64,000 nt of DNA from Geodermatophilus siccatus (GTDB lineage: Bacteria; Actinomycetota; Actinomycetes; Mycobacteriales; Geodermatophilaceae). This document shows, piece after piece, positions 54,058-64,000 of the stretch (the first letter of the stretch is position 1; the number at the start of each line of letters is the position of its first letter). The notes beneath the pieces are model-generated. The model did no database searches, was not told the origin of the DNA, and saw nothing but the letters and a program-made list of their open reading frames with translations. The stretch spans positions 204,673-268,672 of the forward strand of contig NZ_FNHE01000009.1 of the NCBI RefSeq assembly GCF_900103785.1, given 5' to 3'. Made by a program: the position numbers and the translations under genes.

Positions 54058-54480
54058 ATGTCCGCCGTCTACACCGCCACCGCCACCGCCACCGGTGAGG
54101 GCCGCAACGGCCACACCCGCACCGACGACGGCCTGGTCGACCTCGACCTGGCCGTGCCGAAGGAGATGGGTGGTCCCGGCGGCGGTGCCAACCCCGAGCA
54201 GCTCTTCGCCGCCGGCTACGCGGCCTGCTTCCACGGCGCGCTCAAGCTCGTCGCCCGCCAGCAGGAGGCGACCTTCACCGACTCCGCCGTCACCGCCGAG
54301 GTCGGCATCGGCCCGGACGACGCCGGTGGCTTCGCGCTCGAGGTCACCCTGCGGGTCGAGCTCGGCGGCATCGACCAGACCGCCGCCGAGCAGCTCGTCG
54401 AGGCCGCCCACCGGGTGTGCCCCTACTCGAACGCCACCCGCGGCAACGTGCCGGTGACCCTGGAGACGGTCACCGCCTGA
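54058..54480 (+). CDS. ohr: Organic hydroperoxide resistance protein (Ohr/OsmC family)
   Basis: 140 residues from the ATG at 54058 with CTGGAGG upstream. It is of the Ohr subfamily: NPEQLFAAGYAACFHGALKL with peroxidatic Cys57, and AHRVCPYSNATRGNVPV with resolving Cys121. It reduces organic hydroperoxides with electrons from lipoyl or other dithiols in the cytosol. No OhrR repressor gene is beside it. Upstream (53848-54057) is non-coding. Confidence 0.94.
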   Translation: MSAVYTATATATGEGRNGHTRTDDGLVDLDLAVPKEMGGPGGGANPEQLFAAGYAACFHGALKLVARQQEATFTDSAVTAEVGIGPDDAGGFALEVTLRVELGGIDQTAAEQLVEAAHRVCPYSNATRGNVPVTLETVTA

Positions 54481-54667
54481 GAGAGAGGACCCCCTGCCGG
54501 CCTGGGACGACGGCCGGGGACGCCCGCGCCCGGGCCGGGGGGACCCGCCCGCGCGCGGTGCACCGCTCAGCCGCGGCCGGGGAGCACGGCCCTCGCCTCG
54601 CCAGGCCACTCGGTCACCAGTACCCGGACCCGAGGGGGTCACCGCAGGTCAGCGGCACACTGGGCCG

Positions 54668-54955
54668 GTGATCCGCAACGTCGTCGTCGGCCGGGTGCGC
54701 CCGGGCACCGACCTCTCCCTCGTCCAGGAGGCGCTCGACGCCATCGTCGCCCTGCCCGTGGAGGGGCTGGTGGACGTCCGGGCCGGCCTGGACGCCGGCC
54801 TGCGGGCCGGCGCGTGGAGCTTCGCCATCACCAGCGACTTCGTCGACGCCGAGGCCTACCGGGTGTACGACGCGGAGGCCGAGCACAACCGCATCCGGCG
54901 GGAGATGTTCGACCCGGTCTGCGAGGAGATCGCGCGAGTGCAGTTCCAGTTCTGA
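54668..54955 (+). CDS. Dabb (stress-responsive alpha-beta barrel) protein
   Basis: 95 residues, GTG start at 54668. The whole protein is one Dabb-like dimeric alpha-beta barrel: IRNVVVGRVRPGTDLSLVQE, GLVDVRAGLDAGLRAGAWSF, and DFVDAEAYRVYDAEAEHNRI. Known members are small ligand-binding or stress proteins and some cyclases of plant pathways. No function can be assigned. It appears to be monocistronic. Confidence 0.85.
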   Translation: MIRNVVVGRVRPGTDLSLVQEALDAIVALPVEGLVDVRAGLDAGLRAGAWSFAITSDFVDAEAYRVYDAEAEHNRIRREMFDPVCEEIARVQFQF

Positions 54956-55087
54956 GCGGGCTCAGCAGGGCCGGCGTCCAGTGGGGCACCCCCTGCCGAG
55001 TGGGCAGTCGCGGGCGCCGGGGACGGCGTGTCCGCGCGTGCCGCCGACCGCACCTGCGCACTCGGCCGGTGGTGCGGTCGGAGCGGC

Positions 55088-56344
55088 TCAGCCGGGCAGC
55101 GCGTCCAGCGGCATCCCGACGTAGAGCATCCCGACCAGCTCGCCGTCGGCGGAGTGCAGGCCCTCGTAGGCGGTGAAGTACGGCCGGTCGGCGACCGTCG
55201 CCTCGCCGGTGTAGGTCCGCCCGGCCAGGACGGCGGTGAGCACCGGGTTGGCGCTGCCGTCGGCGGTGCGACGCGGGATGTAGCTGCCGACGTTGCGCCG
55301 GCCCTGGGCCGTGACGACGGTCGTGGCCACGCGGACCATGCTGCCGTCGTCGTCCAGCCGCTGGAACAGCGTGCAGCTGCCGCCCACCAGCGCCACGACG
55401 TCGTCGACCAGCGGCGCGGGGCGGCGCGGGTCGTCGTCGCGGGTCAGCGGCACGCCGCCGAGCAGCAGGTCGGGCAGCTCGACCTCCCGGCTCGCCCCGG
55501 TCACCTGGTCGCGGACGGGGAGCCGACGGCGGCCCTCGCCCAGCTGCACGCCGCCGGCCTCGTCGAGCAGGTCCTCGGCCACGGCCAGCGCCCGCCGGAC
55601 GTATGCCTCGCGCTGGTCGTCGGCGAGCGCGGCCACCGCCTCGGTGATCCGGGCCGACCCGCCGGCCGCCCGCTCCACGCTCTCGACGACCCGGTCGGTG
55701 GCGGCCCGCTGCTGCTCGACGGCCGCGGCGACGGTGTCCTGCGCCGCGGCGATCGAGCCGAGCGTCGTGCTGATCCGCGAGACGACGTCCACGGCCGAGC
55801 GGGTCTCCCGGTGCACCGCCTCGACCTGGGCGCCGATGTCGCCGGCGGCGCGGGCGGTGCGCTCGGCGAGCTGCTTGACCTCGTCGGCGACGACGGCGAA
55901 GCCGCGGCCCACCTCACCGGCGCGGGCGGCCTCGACGTAGGCGTTGAGCGCGAGGAACCGGCTCTGCTGGCTGATCGCCGACAGCAGCCGGACGATCTCC
56001 GTGATCGCCTCGGTCGCGCCCTGCAGCGCGGCGATCCGCTCGTCGACGGCCTGCGCGTCGCGGACCGCCTCCGCGGTGACCGTCGAGGCGTGCGTCGTGC
56101 ACCCGGCGATGTCGCCGATCGCCGACCGCAGCTCGACGAGGGACTCCGCGGCCTGCCGTGTCGTCGCGGAGACCTCCCGGCTGGCCTGGGCGAGCACCCC
56201 GGCCCGCTGCGCGGCGTCCTCGCCCCCGCCCTCGCGCTCGAGCCGCCGGCGCGCCCGGCTCGAGGTCAGCCGGGGAGCCGGCGGGGGCACCGGCGCCGGC
56301 CGGGACCCGGGCAGGACGGTCTGCTGGACGGACGACCTGCGCAC
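55088..56344 (-). CDS. Soluble MCP-like receptor with reversed domain order (signalling domain then Cache)
   Basis: 418 residues from the GTG at 56344. It has no membrane segment. Residues about 60-250 are a methyl-accepting chemotaxis signalling coiled coil, with the hairpin tip ISQQSRFLALNAYVEAARAG followed by EVGRGFAVVADEVKQLAERT. The C-terminal ~160 residues are a Cache-type sensor (FQRLDDDGSMVRVATTVV, GSYIPRRTADGSANPVLTAV, RPYFTAYEGLHSADGELVGM, LYVGMPLDALPG). In normal receptors the sensor is N-terminal and extracytoplasmic; here sensor and signalling parts are both cytosolic and in the opposite order. No cheA, cheW or flagellar genes are nearby. Confidence 0.88.
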   Translation of the reverse strand: MRRSSVQQTVLPGSRPAPVPPPAPRLTSSRARRRLEREGGGEDAAQRAGVLAQASREVSATTRQAAESLVELRSAIGDIAGCTTHASTVTAEAVRDAQAVDERIAALQGATEAITEIVRLLSAISQQSRFLALNAYVEAARAGEVGRGFAVVADEVKQLAERTARAAGDIGAQVEAVHRETRSAVDVVSRISTTLGSIAAAQDTVAAAVEQQRAATDRVVESVERAAGGSARITEAVAALADDQREAYVRRALAVAEDLLDEAGGVQLGEGRRRLPVRDQVTGASREVELPDLLLGGVPLTRDDDPRRPAPLVDDVVALVGGSCTLFQRLDDDGSMVRVATTVVTAQGRRNVGSYIPRRTADGSANPVLTAVLAGRTYTGEATVADRPYFTAYEGLHSADGELVGMLYVGMPLDALPG

Positions 56345-56472
56345 GCATGCCTCCTCGGCCGGCCCGGTGGGGAGCACCGGTCGCGGAGCCGAGGCGCTCC
56401 GGCGGTGCGCGCTCACGGTAGGTCGCTGTCGGTCACGCGGTGTGAGGCGCGCCGCACCGGGGCAGCGGGGTC

Positions 56473-57576
56473 TCAGGCCTTGACGATCGCCGCCACGGGA
56501 CCGCCGCCCGACGGACCCTGGTGCACCGCCGCCACCGACACGAACACCGCCGGGTCGCCGGTCACCGACGCCGCCACGCCGCCCACCGTCGCCTTGATCT
56601 GGCGGTGCCAGAAGACGTCGGAGTCGTCGAGCATCGCGTTGCGCCGGCCGCGGACGTAGCCGGTCGGGTCGGCCTCGCACTTGAGGAAGACGTTGACCAG
56701 CCGGTCGCCGAGGTCGCTGGGGTGCGGCCGCTCGGGCAGCTCGAGCCCGGCGTCCCGGATGGCGTTCCAGATGCCGTCCTGGTCGAGCGCGTCGCGCATC
56801 ACCGAGTGGCCGATCCGGTAGGCCCCGCCGTGCCCGCGGGCGTTGCCGACGACGACGATCTGCGCCCGGTCCAGCTCGACGCCGGACGAGCAGGAGGCCA
56901 CCGCGCTGTACAGCGACAGGTCGCGCATGACCTGCTCCTGGCGCGGCATCTCGATCTCGCCGAGCGCCACCGCGATGCCCAGCGCCGTCGTCCCGTTGGA
57001 CAGGTCCATCGAGCCGTGCGGCTCGTCGTAGTACGTGTCCTTGCCGCGCGCCTTGGCGTCGCGGATGGTCTCGATGGTCAGCAGCGGCGTCTTGGTCTGC
57101 ACGTAGTGGACGTCGGCCGGGTCGGTGATGCCGGCCTCCGCCATCGCCCGGCGCACGCCCTCGGCGACCTTCTCGACCATCGCGATCCGGCCGATGTCCT
57201 CGGGCAGGAGGACGTCGCTCATCGCGTAGCCCACGGTCAGCCGCGGCTCGTCGGTCTTCTCCACCGCGTCCTCGGGCAGTGTGGCGAAGACCGTCGCGTG
57301 CGGGCTGATGACGCCGTCCGTGCCGCCCGACCACACGATCGGGATCTGCGCGACCTCCTCCTTGGACCGGCTGCCCTTCTCGAGCAGCACCTCGCGGAAG
57401 GCCCGGTCGGCGATGATCCGCGTGTAGTCGTTGACCCCGCCGTTGCCCTCGGTCTTGCCGATGACGGCGACGACCCGGTCGGCCTCCATCACGCCGTCGT
57501 CGACGAGCTTGGCCAGCTCGGAGGCGTCGCTGACGTTGTGCAGCGGGATCTTGCGGACCTCGATCGGTGCGGGCAC
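56473..57576 (-). CDS. Ring-opening amidohydrolase, barbiturase type (cyanuric acid hydrolase family)
   Basis: 367 residues, GTG start at 57576 with GAGAGGA upstream. The family has three repeated domains, each giving a Lys-Ser dyad: Lys41 (IGKTEGNGG) with Ser83 (VWSGGTDG), Lys162 (VQTKTPLL) with Ser230/231 (ASCSSGVE), and Lys328 (RQIKATVGG) with Ser356 (HQGPSGGGP). The two known activities are barbiturase (barbiturate to ureidomalonate) and cyanuric acid hydrolase. The neighbours and the shared promoter element with a uracil-type permease and molybdenum hydroxylase favour barbiturase. It lies 10 nt after the carbamate kinase gene, in one operon. Confidence 0.9.
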   Translation of the reverse strand: MPAPIEVRKIPLHNVSDASELAKLVDDGVMEADRVVAVIGKTEGNGGVNDYTRIIADRAFREVLLEKGSRSKEEVAQIPIVWSGGTDGVISPHATVFATLPEDAVEKTDEPRLTVGYAMSDVLLPEDIGRIAMVEKVAEGVRRAMAEAGITDPADVHYVQTKTPLLTIETIRDAKARGKDTYYDEPHGSMDLSNGTTALGIAVALGEIEMPRQEQVMRDLSLYSAVASCSSGVELDRAQIVVVGNARGHGGAYRIGHSVMRDALDQDGIWNAIRDAGLELPERPHPSDLGDRLVNVFLKCEADPTGYVRGRRNAMLDDSDVFWHRQIKATVGGVAASVTGDPAVFVSVAAVHQGPSGGGPVAAIVKA

Positions 57577-57586
57577 GGCTTTCCTC

Positions 57587-58561
57587 TCAACTCGCCAACA
57601 GGACGGTGCCGACGTCGTCGCTCGCGACGGCGTCGGCGATGTGCTCGAGGGACGTCACGACGGCGCGGCGCGTGGGGCCGGGGCCACGAGCAGAGCCCTC
57701 CACGAAGCGGAGCGCGGCCTCGACCTTGGGACCCATCGAGCCGCGGGCGAACTCGCCGGCCGCGGCGTGCGCGCGCAGCTCTGCGGGGGTGACCCGGCCG
57801 AGCGGCCGGGCGGCGGGGGTGCCGTACCCGACGAGCACGTGGGGGACGTCGGTCGCGATCACCAGCGTCCCGGCGTCCAGCTCGCGGGCCAGCAGCGCGG
57901 CGGTGAGGTCCTTGTCGATCACGGCCTCGACACCGCGCAGGGCCCCGCCGGGGCGGGCGGGATCCTCCACCACCGGCACGCCGCCCCCGCCGGCGCAGAC
58001 GACGACGAACCCGGCCGCGAGGAGCGCCTCGATCGCCGGGACGTCGACCACGCGCCGCGGCTCGGGCGAGGCGACGACCCGCCGCCAGCCGCGCGCGCCG
58101 CGGTCCTCCCACACCTGGCCGTGGGCCATGGACCGCTCGGCCTGCTCGCGCGGCAGGAAACGGCCGATCGGCTTGGACGGCTCCCGGAAGTGCGGGTCGT
58201 CGGCGTCCACGAGGGTGCGGGTGACCAGGGCGGCGGTGCGCATCGGCACCCCGTGCGCGGCGAGGGCGGCGTCGAGCTCGTCGGCCAGCGTGAAGCCGAT
58301 GGTCGCCTGGGTCTGGGCGACGCACCAGTCCAGCGGCACCGGCGGGACCTCGTGCGCGGCCATCTCGTTCTTGACCAGCAGGTTGCCCACCTGCGGCCCG
58401 TTGCCGTGGGTGAGCACCACCGGGACGCCGGTGGCCACGACCGCCGCCACGTGCCGGCAGGCCGCGGCGATCGCGTCGCGCTGCGCGGCGGGCGTGGCCG
58501 AGCCGTCCGGGCCGGTCATCGCGTTGCCGCCGAGGGCGATGACGACGCGGCCGGGGGTCAC
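57587..58561 (-). CDS. Carbamate kinase
   Basis: 324 residues from the GTG at 58561; the frame is open further upstream but covers the promoter element. Family motifs: [13 protein letters not shown] (N-terminal ATP/phosphate loop), [26 protein letters not shown] and [13 protein letters not shown]. It converts carbamoyl phosphate and ADP into ATP, CO2 and ammonia. In E. coli an equivalent enzyme (AllK) works after the FdrA-type oxamate transcarbamylase. No arginine deiminase or ornithine transcarbamylase is in the window, so carbamoyl phosphate here most plausibly comes from the fdrA/DUF1116 complex. Confidence 0.94.
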   Translation of the reverse strand: MTPGRVVIALGGNAMTGPDGSATPAAQRDAIAAACRHVAAVVATGVPVVLTHGNGPQVGNLLVKNEMAAHEVPPVPLDWCVAQTQATIGFTLADELDAALAAHGVPMRTAALVTRTLVDADDPHFREPSKPIGRFLPREQAERSMAHGQVWEDRGARGWRRVVASPEPRRVVDVPAIEALLAAGFVVVCAGGGGVPVVEDPARPGGALRGVEAVIDKDLTAALLARELDAGTLVIATDVPHVLVGYGTPAARPLGRVTPAELRAHAAAGEFARGSMGPKVEAALRFVEGSARGPGPTRRAVVTSLEHIADAVASDDVGTVLLAS

Positions 58562-58586
58562 CCTGGCGACCCTAGCGATGTGTGTC

Positions 58587-58602
58587 TTAGTGGTGAAGTA
58601 CT
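58587..58602 (+). promoter_or_regulatory. Candidate operator, copy D of the shared element
   Basis: The + strand reads TTAGTGGTGAAGTACT, 26 nt upstream of the carbamate kinase start on the opposite strand. It matches copies A, B and C in the TTAG (three of four copies) and TGARRTAC parts. It links the carbamate kinase-barbiturase operon to the permease/hydroxylase, fdrA and hyuA promoters. Confidence 0.65.
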
Positions 58603-58685
58603 CGGCCGGGGCACGCGGCCCCTCGACCCGTCGCGGCTGGGGAGTGGAGGATCTGCGGTGAGCGGACACCCGAGGGGAGACCGCG

Positions 58686-59126
58686 ATGCGCGTCCACTTC
58701 CACCTGGACACCCGCGCGAGCCCGGAGCAGGTCTTCACTGCGTTCACCGACGTGAGCGAGCGGCGGCTCGAGGTGTGGTCGAAGACGCTCGACCCGGCCA
58801 AGTACGAGGTCCGCGACCAGGGGGAGAGCTGGGCCGTCGTCCGGGAGGGGAGCGCCGGGGTCGACCTGTGGGTGGTGCTGCGCTACGAGTGGGCGGCTCC
58901 GGACCGGGTCAGCTGGACGCTGGTCGACAGCGACCACTGCGATCGAGGCGCCGGCGAGGTCCTCATCACGCCGCGGGACGGCGGCGGCAGCCGGGTCGAT
59001 GTGACCATCCACCACTCCGGCGGCCGGGGACTGCGGGGCCGGGCGGTGCTGCTGGCCCAGCGCGTGCTCGGGCCCCTCGCGTTCCCGCGGACGTGGCGCG
59101 CGGCGCTGGACCGGCTGGCGGGCTGA
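58686..59126 (+). CDS. SRPBCC-family protein
   Basis: 146 residues, ATG at 58686 with GAGGGGAGA upstream. MRVHFHLDTRASPEQVFTAF with DVSERRLEVWSKTLDPAKYE, and the later RGAGEVLITPRDGGGSRVDV, follow the START/SRPBCC pattern. It is a cytosolic small-molecule-binding protein of unknown ligand. It is divergent from the carbamate kinase operon and may share its regulatory region, though the element there is oriented toward the kinase. Confidence 0.75.
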   Translation: MRVHFHLDTRASPEQVFTAFTDVSERRLEVWSKTLDPAKYEVRDQGESWAVVREGSAGVDLWVVLRYEWAAPDRVSWTLVDSDHCDRGAGEVLITPRDGGGSRVDVTIHHSGGRGLRGRAVLLAQRVLGPLAFPRTWRAALDRLAG

Positions 59127-59134
59127 GCGCGCTC

Positions 59135-59953
59135 TCAGCGGCGCCAGAAGTCGAAGGCGTCCCGCCCGGGCCGGAAGCCCGCCGCCTCGACGACGTCCAC
59201 CGCGAGGTCGAAGTGCTGCCCCACGCCGGCCGGCTGGTGGGCGTCGCTGCCGAAGCTGACCGCCTCGCCGCCCTCCTCGAAGAACCAGCGCACCTGGTCG
59301 ACCGACGCCAGCGGGCTGGTCGTGTTCACCTCCAGCGCCCGGCCGGTGCCGGCCAGCGCCCGGAACACCGCGCGGTACTCCTCCTCGTAGTCCTTCTCCG
59401 CGTACCGGTCGCTGCCGCCGGGCCAGTAGCGCCGCGGGAAGTCCACGTGCGCGAGCACCTGGAAGACGTCGCTGTTCTCGACCATGTCGACGAGCTCGGC
59501 CAGGTAGCGGCGCATCGTCGTGTCCGGGTCGGGGTAGAGCAGCCGCCCCACGCCGTAGAGCCGGCCGTCCTGGCTCAGCGAGTGCAGCGAGCCGAGCACC
59601 CGGTCGACGGGGGAGTCCCGCAGGTGGGCGGCGACGCTGGCGGCGAACAGGTGCGGCTCGCCGGTCTCCACGCCCGACCAGATCCGCAGCTCCGGGAAGC
59701 GCTCGCGGCACTCCTCGAGCTCGGCGGAGTAGCCCTCGACGTCGATGGGCAGGTGCCGGGAGGCGTGCCGGTCCACCAGCCCCTCGGCGGTCGCGCGGTC
59801 CTCCGGCGTCCAGGTCGTGAAGTCGAGGTGCTCGGTGAAGGCGATGGCAGGCAGGCCCCGGGCGACCGCCCGCTCGCACGCGCGCACCATCGTGGAGGAG
59901 TCGGCGGTGTCCCAGGACCACCTGGTGTGCACGTGGTTGTCCGGTGGTCGCAT
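59135..59953 (-). CDS. PHP-domain phosphoesterase, histidinol phosphatase-like
   Basis: 272 residues. PHP metal-binding motifs are visible: DNHVHTRWSWD (HxH), FTEHLDFTTW, GVETGEPH, LGSLHSLSQDGR, LAHVDFPRRYW and SFGSDAHQP. These give the trinuclear metal site of HisK-type histidinol-phosphate phosphatases; other family members act on nucleoside phosphates or DNA. No other histidine genes are near, so the substrate is open. It converges on the SRPBCC gene (8 nt between stops). Confidence 0.9.
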   Translation of the reverse strand: MRPPDNHVHTRWSWDTADSSTMVRACERAVARGLPAIAFTEHLDFTTWTPEDRATAEGLVDRHASRHLPIDVEGYSAELEECRERFPELRIWSGVETGEPHLFAASVAAHLRDSPVDRVLGSLHSLSQDGRLYGVGRLLYPDPDTTMRRYLAELVDMVENSDVFQVLAHVDFPRRYWPGGSDRYAEKDYEEEYRAVFRALAGTGRALEVNTTSPLASVDQVRWFFEEGGEAVSFGSDAHQPAGVGQHFDLAVDVVEAAGFRPGRDAFDFWRR

Positions 59954-60034
59954 CGTCTGTGGATTCTCCCCCTTCGTCCCCGGGGTCCGCGCGGCGACCG
60001 GTCCTGTCGCCCGTCCTGCCTACTGTCGGGAGCC

Positions 60035-62254
<2,220 letters not shown>

Positions 62255-62475
62255 CGGAGGACCACCTCCCCTCACGCCTCGCAATCTCGGCGTGGGGTCC
62301 CGAGGTGGCCGTTCCAGCACGTCACCGGGCTCGCGCCGGATCCCTGCAGGGCGGCCGCCCGTCCACCCGGGCCCTCCCGAGTCCAGGCCGGGCGCCGGGA
62401 CGAGGCCGCCTCCACTCGGAGCGGTTGGCGCGGTCCGCACTCGTACACGCGTTCGATCCCGCGTAGCCTCCGCCC

Positions 62476-63099
62476 ATGTCGCTCGTACACCAGCCGTCGA
62501 TGTGGGACCTCGCCGAGGAGGCCACGCTCGGGGCCCTCGCGGTCACCCGGCACCACCTCGACCGGGGTGCCTGGGTCGACCACCTGCCCGGCTGGGTCCG
62601 GGGGTCCGACGAGGTGCTCGAGGTGCTGCTCGGGGACATCGGCTGGCGGGCCGACCGACGGCAGATGTACGAGCGCGAGGTCGCCGTCCCCCGCCTGCTG
62701 CGGTGGTACGGCGGGGACGAGCCGCTGCCGCACCCGTTGCTCACCGAGGCACGGGAGGCGCTGAACGCCCGCTACGGGCCAGAGTTGGGCGAGCCGTTCG
62801 TCAGCGCCGGCATGTGCCTCTACCGCGACGGCCGTGACAGCGTCGCCTGGCACGGTGACCGACTCGGCCGCGGGCGCAGCGCCGACACCATGGTCGCGAT
62901 CGTGTCCTTCGGGTCGCCGCGGCCGCTGCTGCTCCGCCCGGTCGGCGGCGGGGCGGGCCTGCGGTTCCCCCTGGGTCACGGGGACCTGGTCGTCATGGGC
63001 GGTGCGTGCCAGCGGACGTGGGAGCACTGCATCCCGAAGACCACCAAGCCGGTGGGCCCCCGGGTCAGCGTCCAGTTCCGCCCCCGTGGTGTGGCCTGA
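62476..63099 (+). CDS. AlkB-like 2-oxoglutarate/Fe(II) dioxygenase
   Basis: 207 residues, ATG at 62476. The iron site is HxD...H: His126 and Asp128 in VAWHGDRLG, and His184 in RTWEHCIPK. 2-Oxoglutarate is held by Arg196 and Arg202 in GPRVSVQFR, the classic RxxxxxR of AlkB proteins. It should repair alkylated bases (1-methyladenine, 3-methylcytosine) in DNA or RNA by oxidative demethylation. It stands alone, downstream of the RecQ-like helicase after a 220-nt gap. Confidence 0.93.
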   Translation: MSLVHQPSMWDLAEEATLGALAVTRHHLDRGAWVDHLPGWVRGSDEVLEVLLGDIGWRADRRQMYEREVAVPRLLRWYGGDEPLPHPLLTEAREALNARYGPELGEPFVSAGMCLYRDGRDSVAWHGDRLGRGRSADTMVAIVSFGSPRPLLLRPVGGGAGLRFPLGHGDLVVMGGACQRTWEHCIPKTTKPVGPRVSVQFRPRGVA

Positions 63100-63804
63100 C
63101 GCCGCCGGGGGCGGGTGGCGTCCACGTGTCAGGTCGGCGGTCGCAGGCTGTGACCCGGCTCACACCCGCGCGCGGAAGTCGCTCCGGCGGCGGGGCGTTC
63201 CCCCACACGTCGGGACACCGCCACCAGCGGCCGGCCACCCGCCCCCGGCTCCATGACGAGGAGCGCGGATGCGGCGGGGAGCCGACGAGGGGGCCGGCCT
63301 CGTCCCGGCAGCGGGTCCTAGGACCACCGCGCGCTGCCCTCCACCCGCCTCCTGTCGCAGGGCGGGATCGGTGCGGGAGGCTCGGCGCGGCGGACCGCGT
63401 CGACCCCGACGTCCCGGAGTCCGGCTCCTCAGCCGGCCCGACGGGCACCGATGCCCCTGGGCACAGGGGCATCCACCGGGAGGGCGGCCTCCTCCGCGGA
63501 CCCCCCCTGCAGGGGGCCCCGCGGGTGGTGTACTGTTCTCTCTGCACCGAGCGAGAACAGACCGGGTCGCAAGCCTGGGAAACCGCCGGACAGACCCCCG
63601 AGGTCCGACCGCTGCGGAGCACGGTGTACATTGGAGACACCGCCTCGAACGAAGGCCGAGAAGGCTGGAGTACGAGCGCGTCCGCTCCTTGAGAACTCAA
63701 CAGCGTGCCGAAAGTCAGTGCCATGTATGTGACCCCTTTGTGGGTTTCTTTGGGTTGATTGACGAGAGCGTCCAGTTCTCGGTTCTCGCCCGGATTTGAA
63801 TTCA
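63100..63804 (+). promoter_or_regulatory. rRNA operon promoter and leader region
   Basis: About 700 bases without a protein gene. Two similar TA-rich spots stand out in otherwise GC-rich DNA, GTGTACTGT (63527-63535) and GTGTACATT (63624-63632), candidates for -10 regions of tandem rrn promoters. At 63686-63703 TCCTTGAGAACTCAACAG is the conserved boxA-like antitermination segment of actinobacterial rRNA leaders. The last ~100 nt before 16S contain the T-rich GTGGGTTTCTTTGGG stretch typical of RNase III processing stems. Long open frames here are artefacts of GC content. Confidence 0.7.
63686..63703 (+). promoter_or_regulatory. BoxA-like rRNA antitermination element
   Basis: TCCTTGAGAACTCAACAG, ~100 nt before the 16S gene, matches the leader element found before rRNA in many actinobacteria and binding the Nus factor complex. 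Confidence 0.65.
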
Positions 63805-64000
63805 TCTACGGAGAGTTTGATCCTGGCTCAGGACGAACGCTGGCGGCGTGCTTAACACATGCAAGTCGAACGGTGAACCGTCTTCGGACGGGGATCAGTG
63901 GCGAACGGGTGAGTAACACGTGGGCAACCTGCCCCCGGCTCTGGGATAACTCCAAGAAATTGGGGCTAATACCGGATGTGACCGCTGACCGCATGGTCTG
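63805..64000 (+). rRNA. rrs: 16S ribosomal RNA, 5' part (runs off the window)
   Basis: The gene begins with the universal 5' primer region AGAGTTTGATCCTGGCTCAG at 63812-63831, followed by GACGAACGCTGGCGGCGTGC, ACACATGCAAGTCGAACGGT and GCGAACGGGTGAGTAACACG. About 196 nt are present; the mature 5' end is placed near 63805 by analogy. GC-rich V1-V2 loops (CCGTCTTCGGACGG) are of actinobacterial type. The rest of the rRNA operon lies beyond the right edge. Confidence 0.97.

Noticed and set aside
63269..63799. Protein gene in the rRNA leader
   Set aside because: The frame overlaps promoter-like and boxA-like elements, has no ribosome site and encodes Arg/Pro-rich low-complexity sequence.

Overview
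The window is GC-rich DNA of a free-living actinobacterium. Codon bias, many GTG starts, actinobacterial families (DUF1707, class E sortase, WhiE-type polyketide genes) and the first ~195 nt of a 16S rRNA gene at the right end all point to Actinomycetota. The overall flavour, and the 16S start, fit Geodermatophilaceae (Geodermatophilus/Blastococcus/Modestobacter type), but I could not run a 16S comparison.

Layout. 0-6.3 kb: tail of an unknown gene, a secreted TolB-like propeller, a LuxR regulator, and a hydantoinase/oxoprolinase pair (hyuA-hyuB). 6.3-7.6 kb: a lower-GC patch with one small membrane protein and otherwise no recognisable gene. 7.6-17.8 kb: housekeeping and accessory genes, including a winged-helix protein, DUF1707, a K+ channel, a MarR/ABC exporter pair, a serine hydrolase, a class E sortase beside an LPNTG surface protein, and a luciferase-like oxidoreductase. 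17.8-35.3 kb: a complete type II (aromatic, spore-pigment-like) polyketide cluster, all on the minus strand and mostly translationally coupled. It carries KS-alpha, KS-beta, ACP, aromatase, cyclases, cupin, P450 and an unusual giant oxygenase, plus its own acetyl-CoA carboxylase (accDA fusion, accB, accC) and an AT-like protein without its catalytic Ser. Two divergent NarL-type regulators whose receiver domains lack the phospho-acceptor Asp flank it. 35.5-41.2 kb: Old Yellow Enzyme, an internally deleted GAF-EAL pseudogene, a secreted C15-like protein, a beta-lactamase-fold hydrolase, an SRPBCC protein and an SDR. 41.2-42.4 kb: a low-GC islet with a frameshifted HEPN-like gene.

42.5-58.6 kb holds a split catabolic locus: a uracil/xanthine permease plus molybdenum hydroxylase (coxM-S-L-G type, with the GAGR-type active-site loop), divergent fdrA plus DUF1116, and a carbamate kinase-barbiturase operon. 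Four copies of a shared 16-17 bp element (TTAGnnnTGARRTACYT) lie before these operons and also before hyuA. I infer an energy-conserving oxidative pyrimidine route: uracil to barbiturate to ureidomalonate, then carbamoyl transfer to phosphate and ATP formation. Between the two halves sit DUF2470 and rpsD (divergent, sharing an IdeR-like iron box), kptA, ohr, a Dabb protein and a soluble MCP-like receptor with reversed domain order.

58.7-64 kb: an SRPBCC protein, a PHP phosphoesterase, a RecQ-like helicase, an AlkB-like dioxygenase, and the rrn leader with the start of 16S rRNA. I saw no tRNA, CRISPR array, insertion sequence or prophage.
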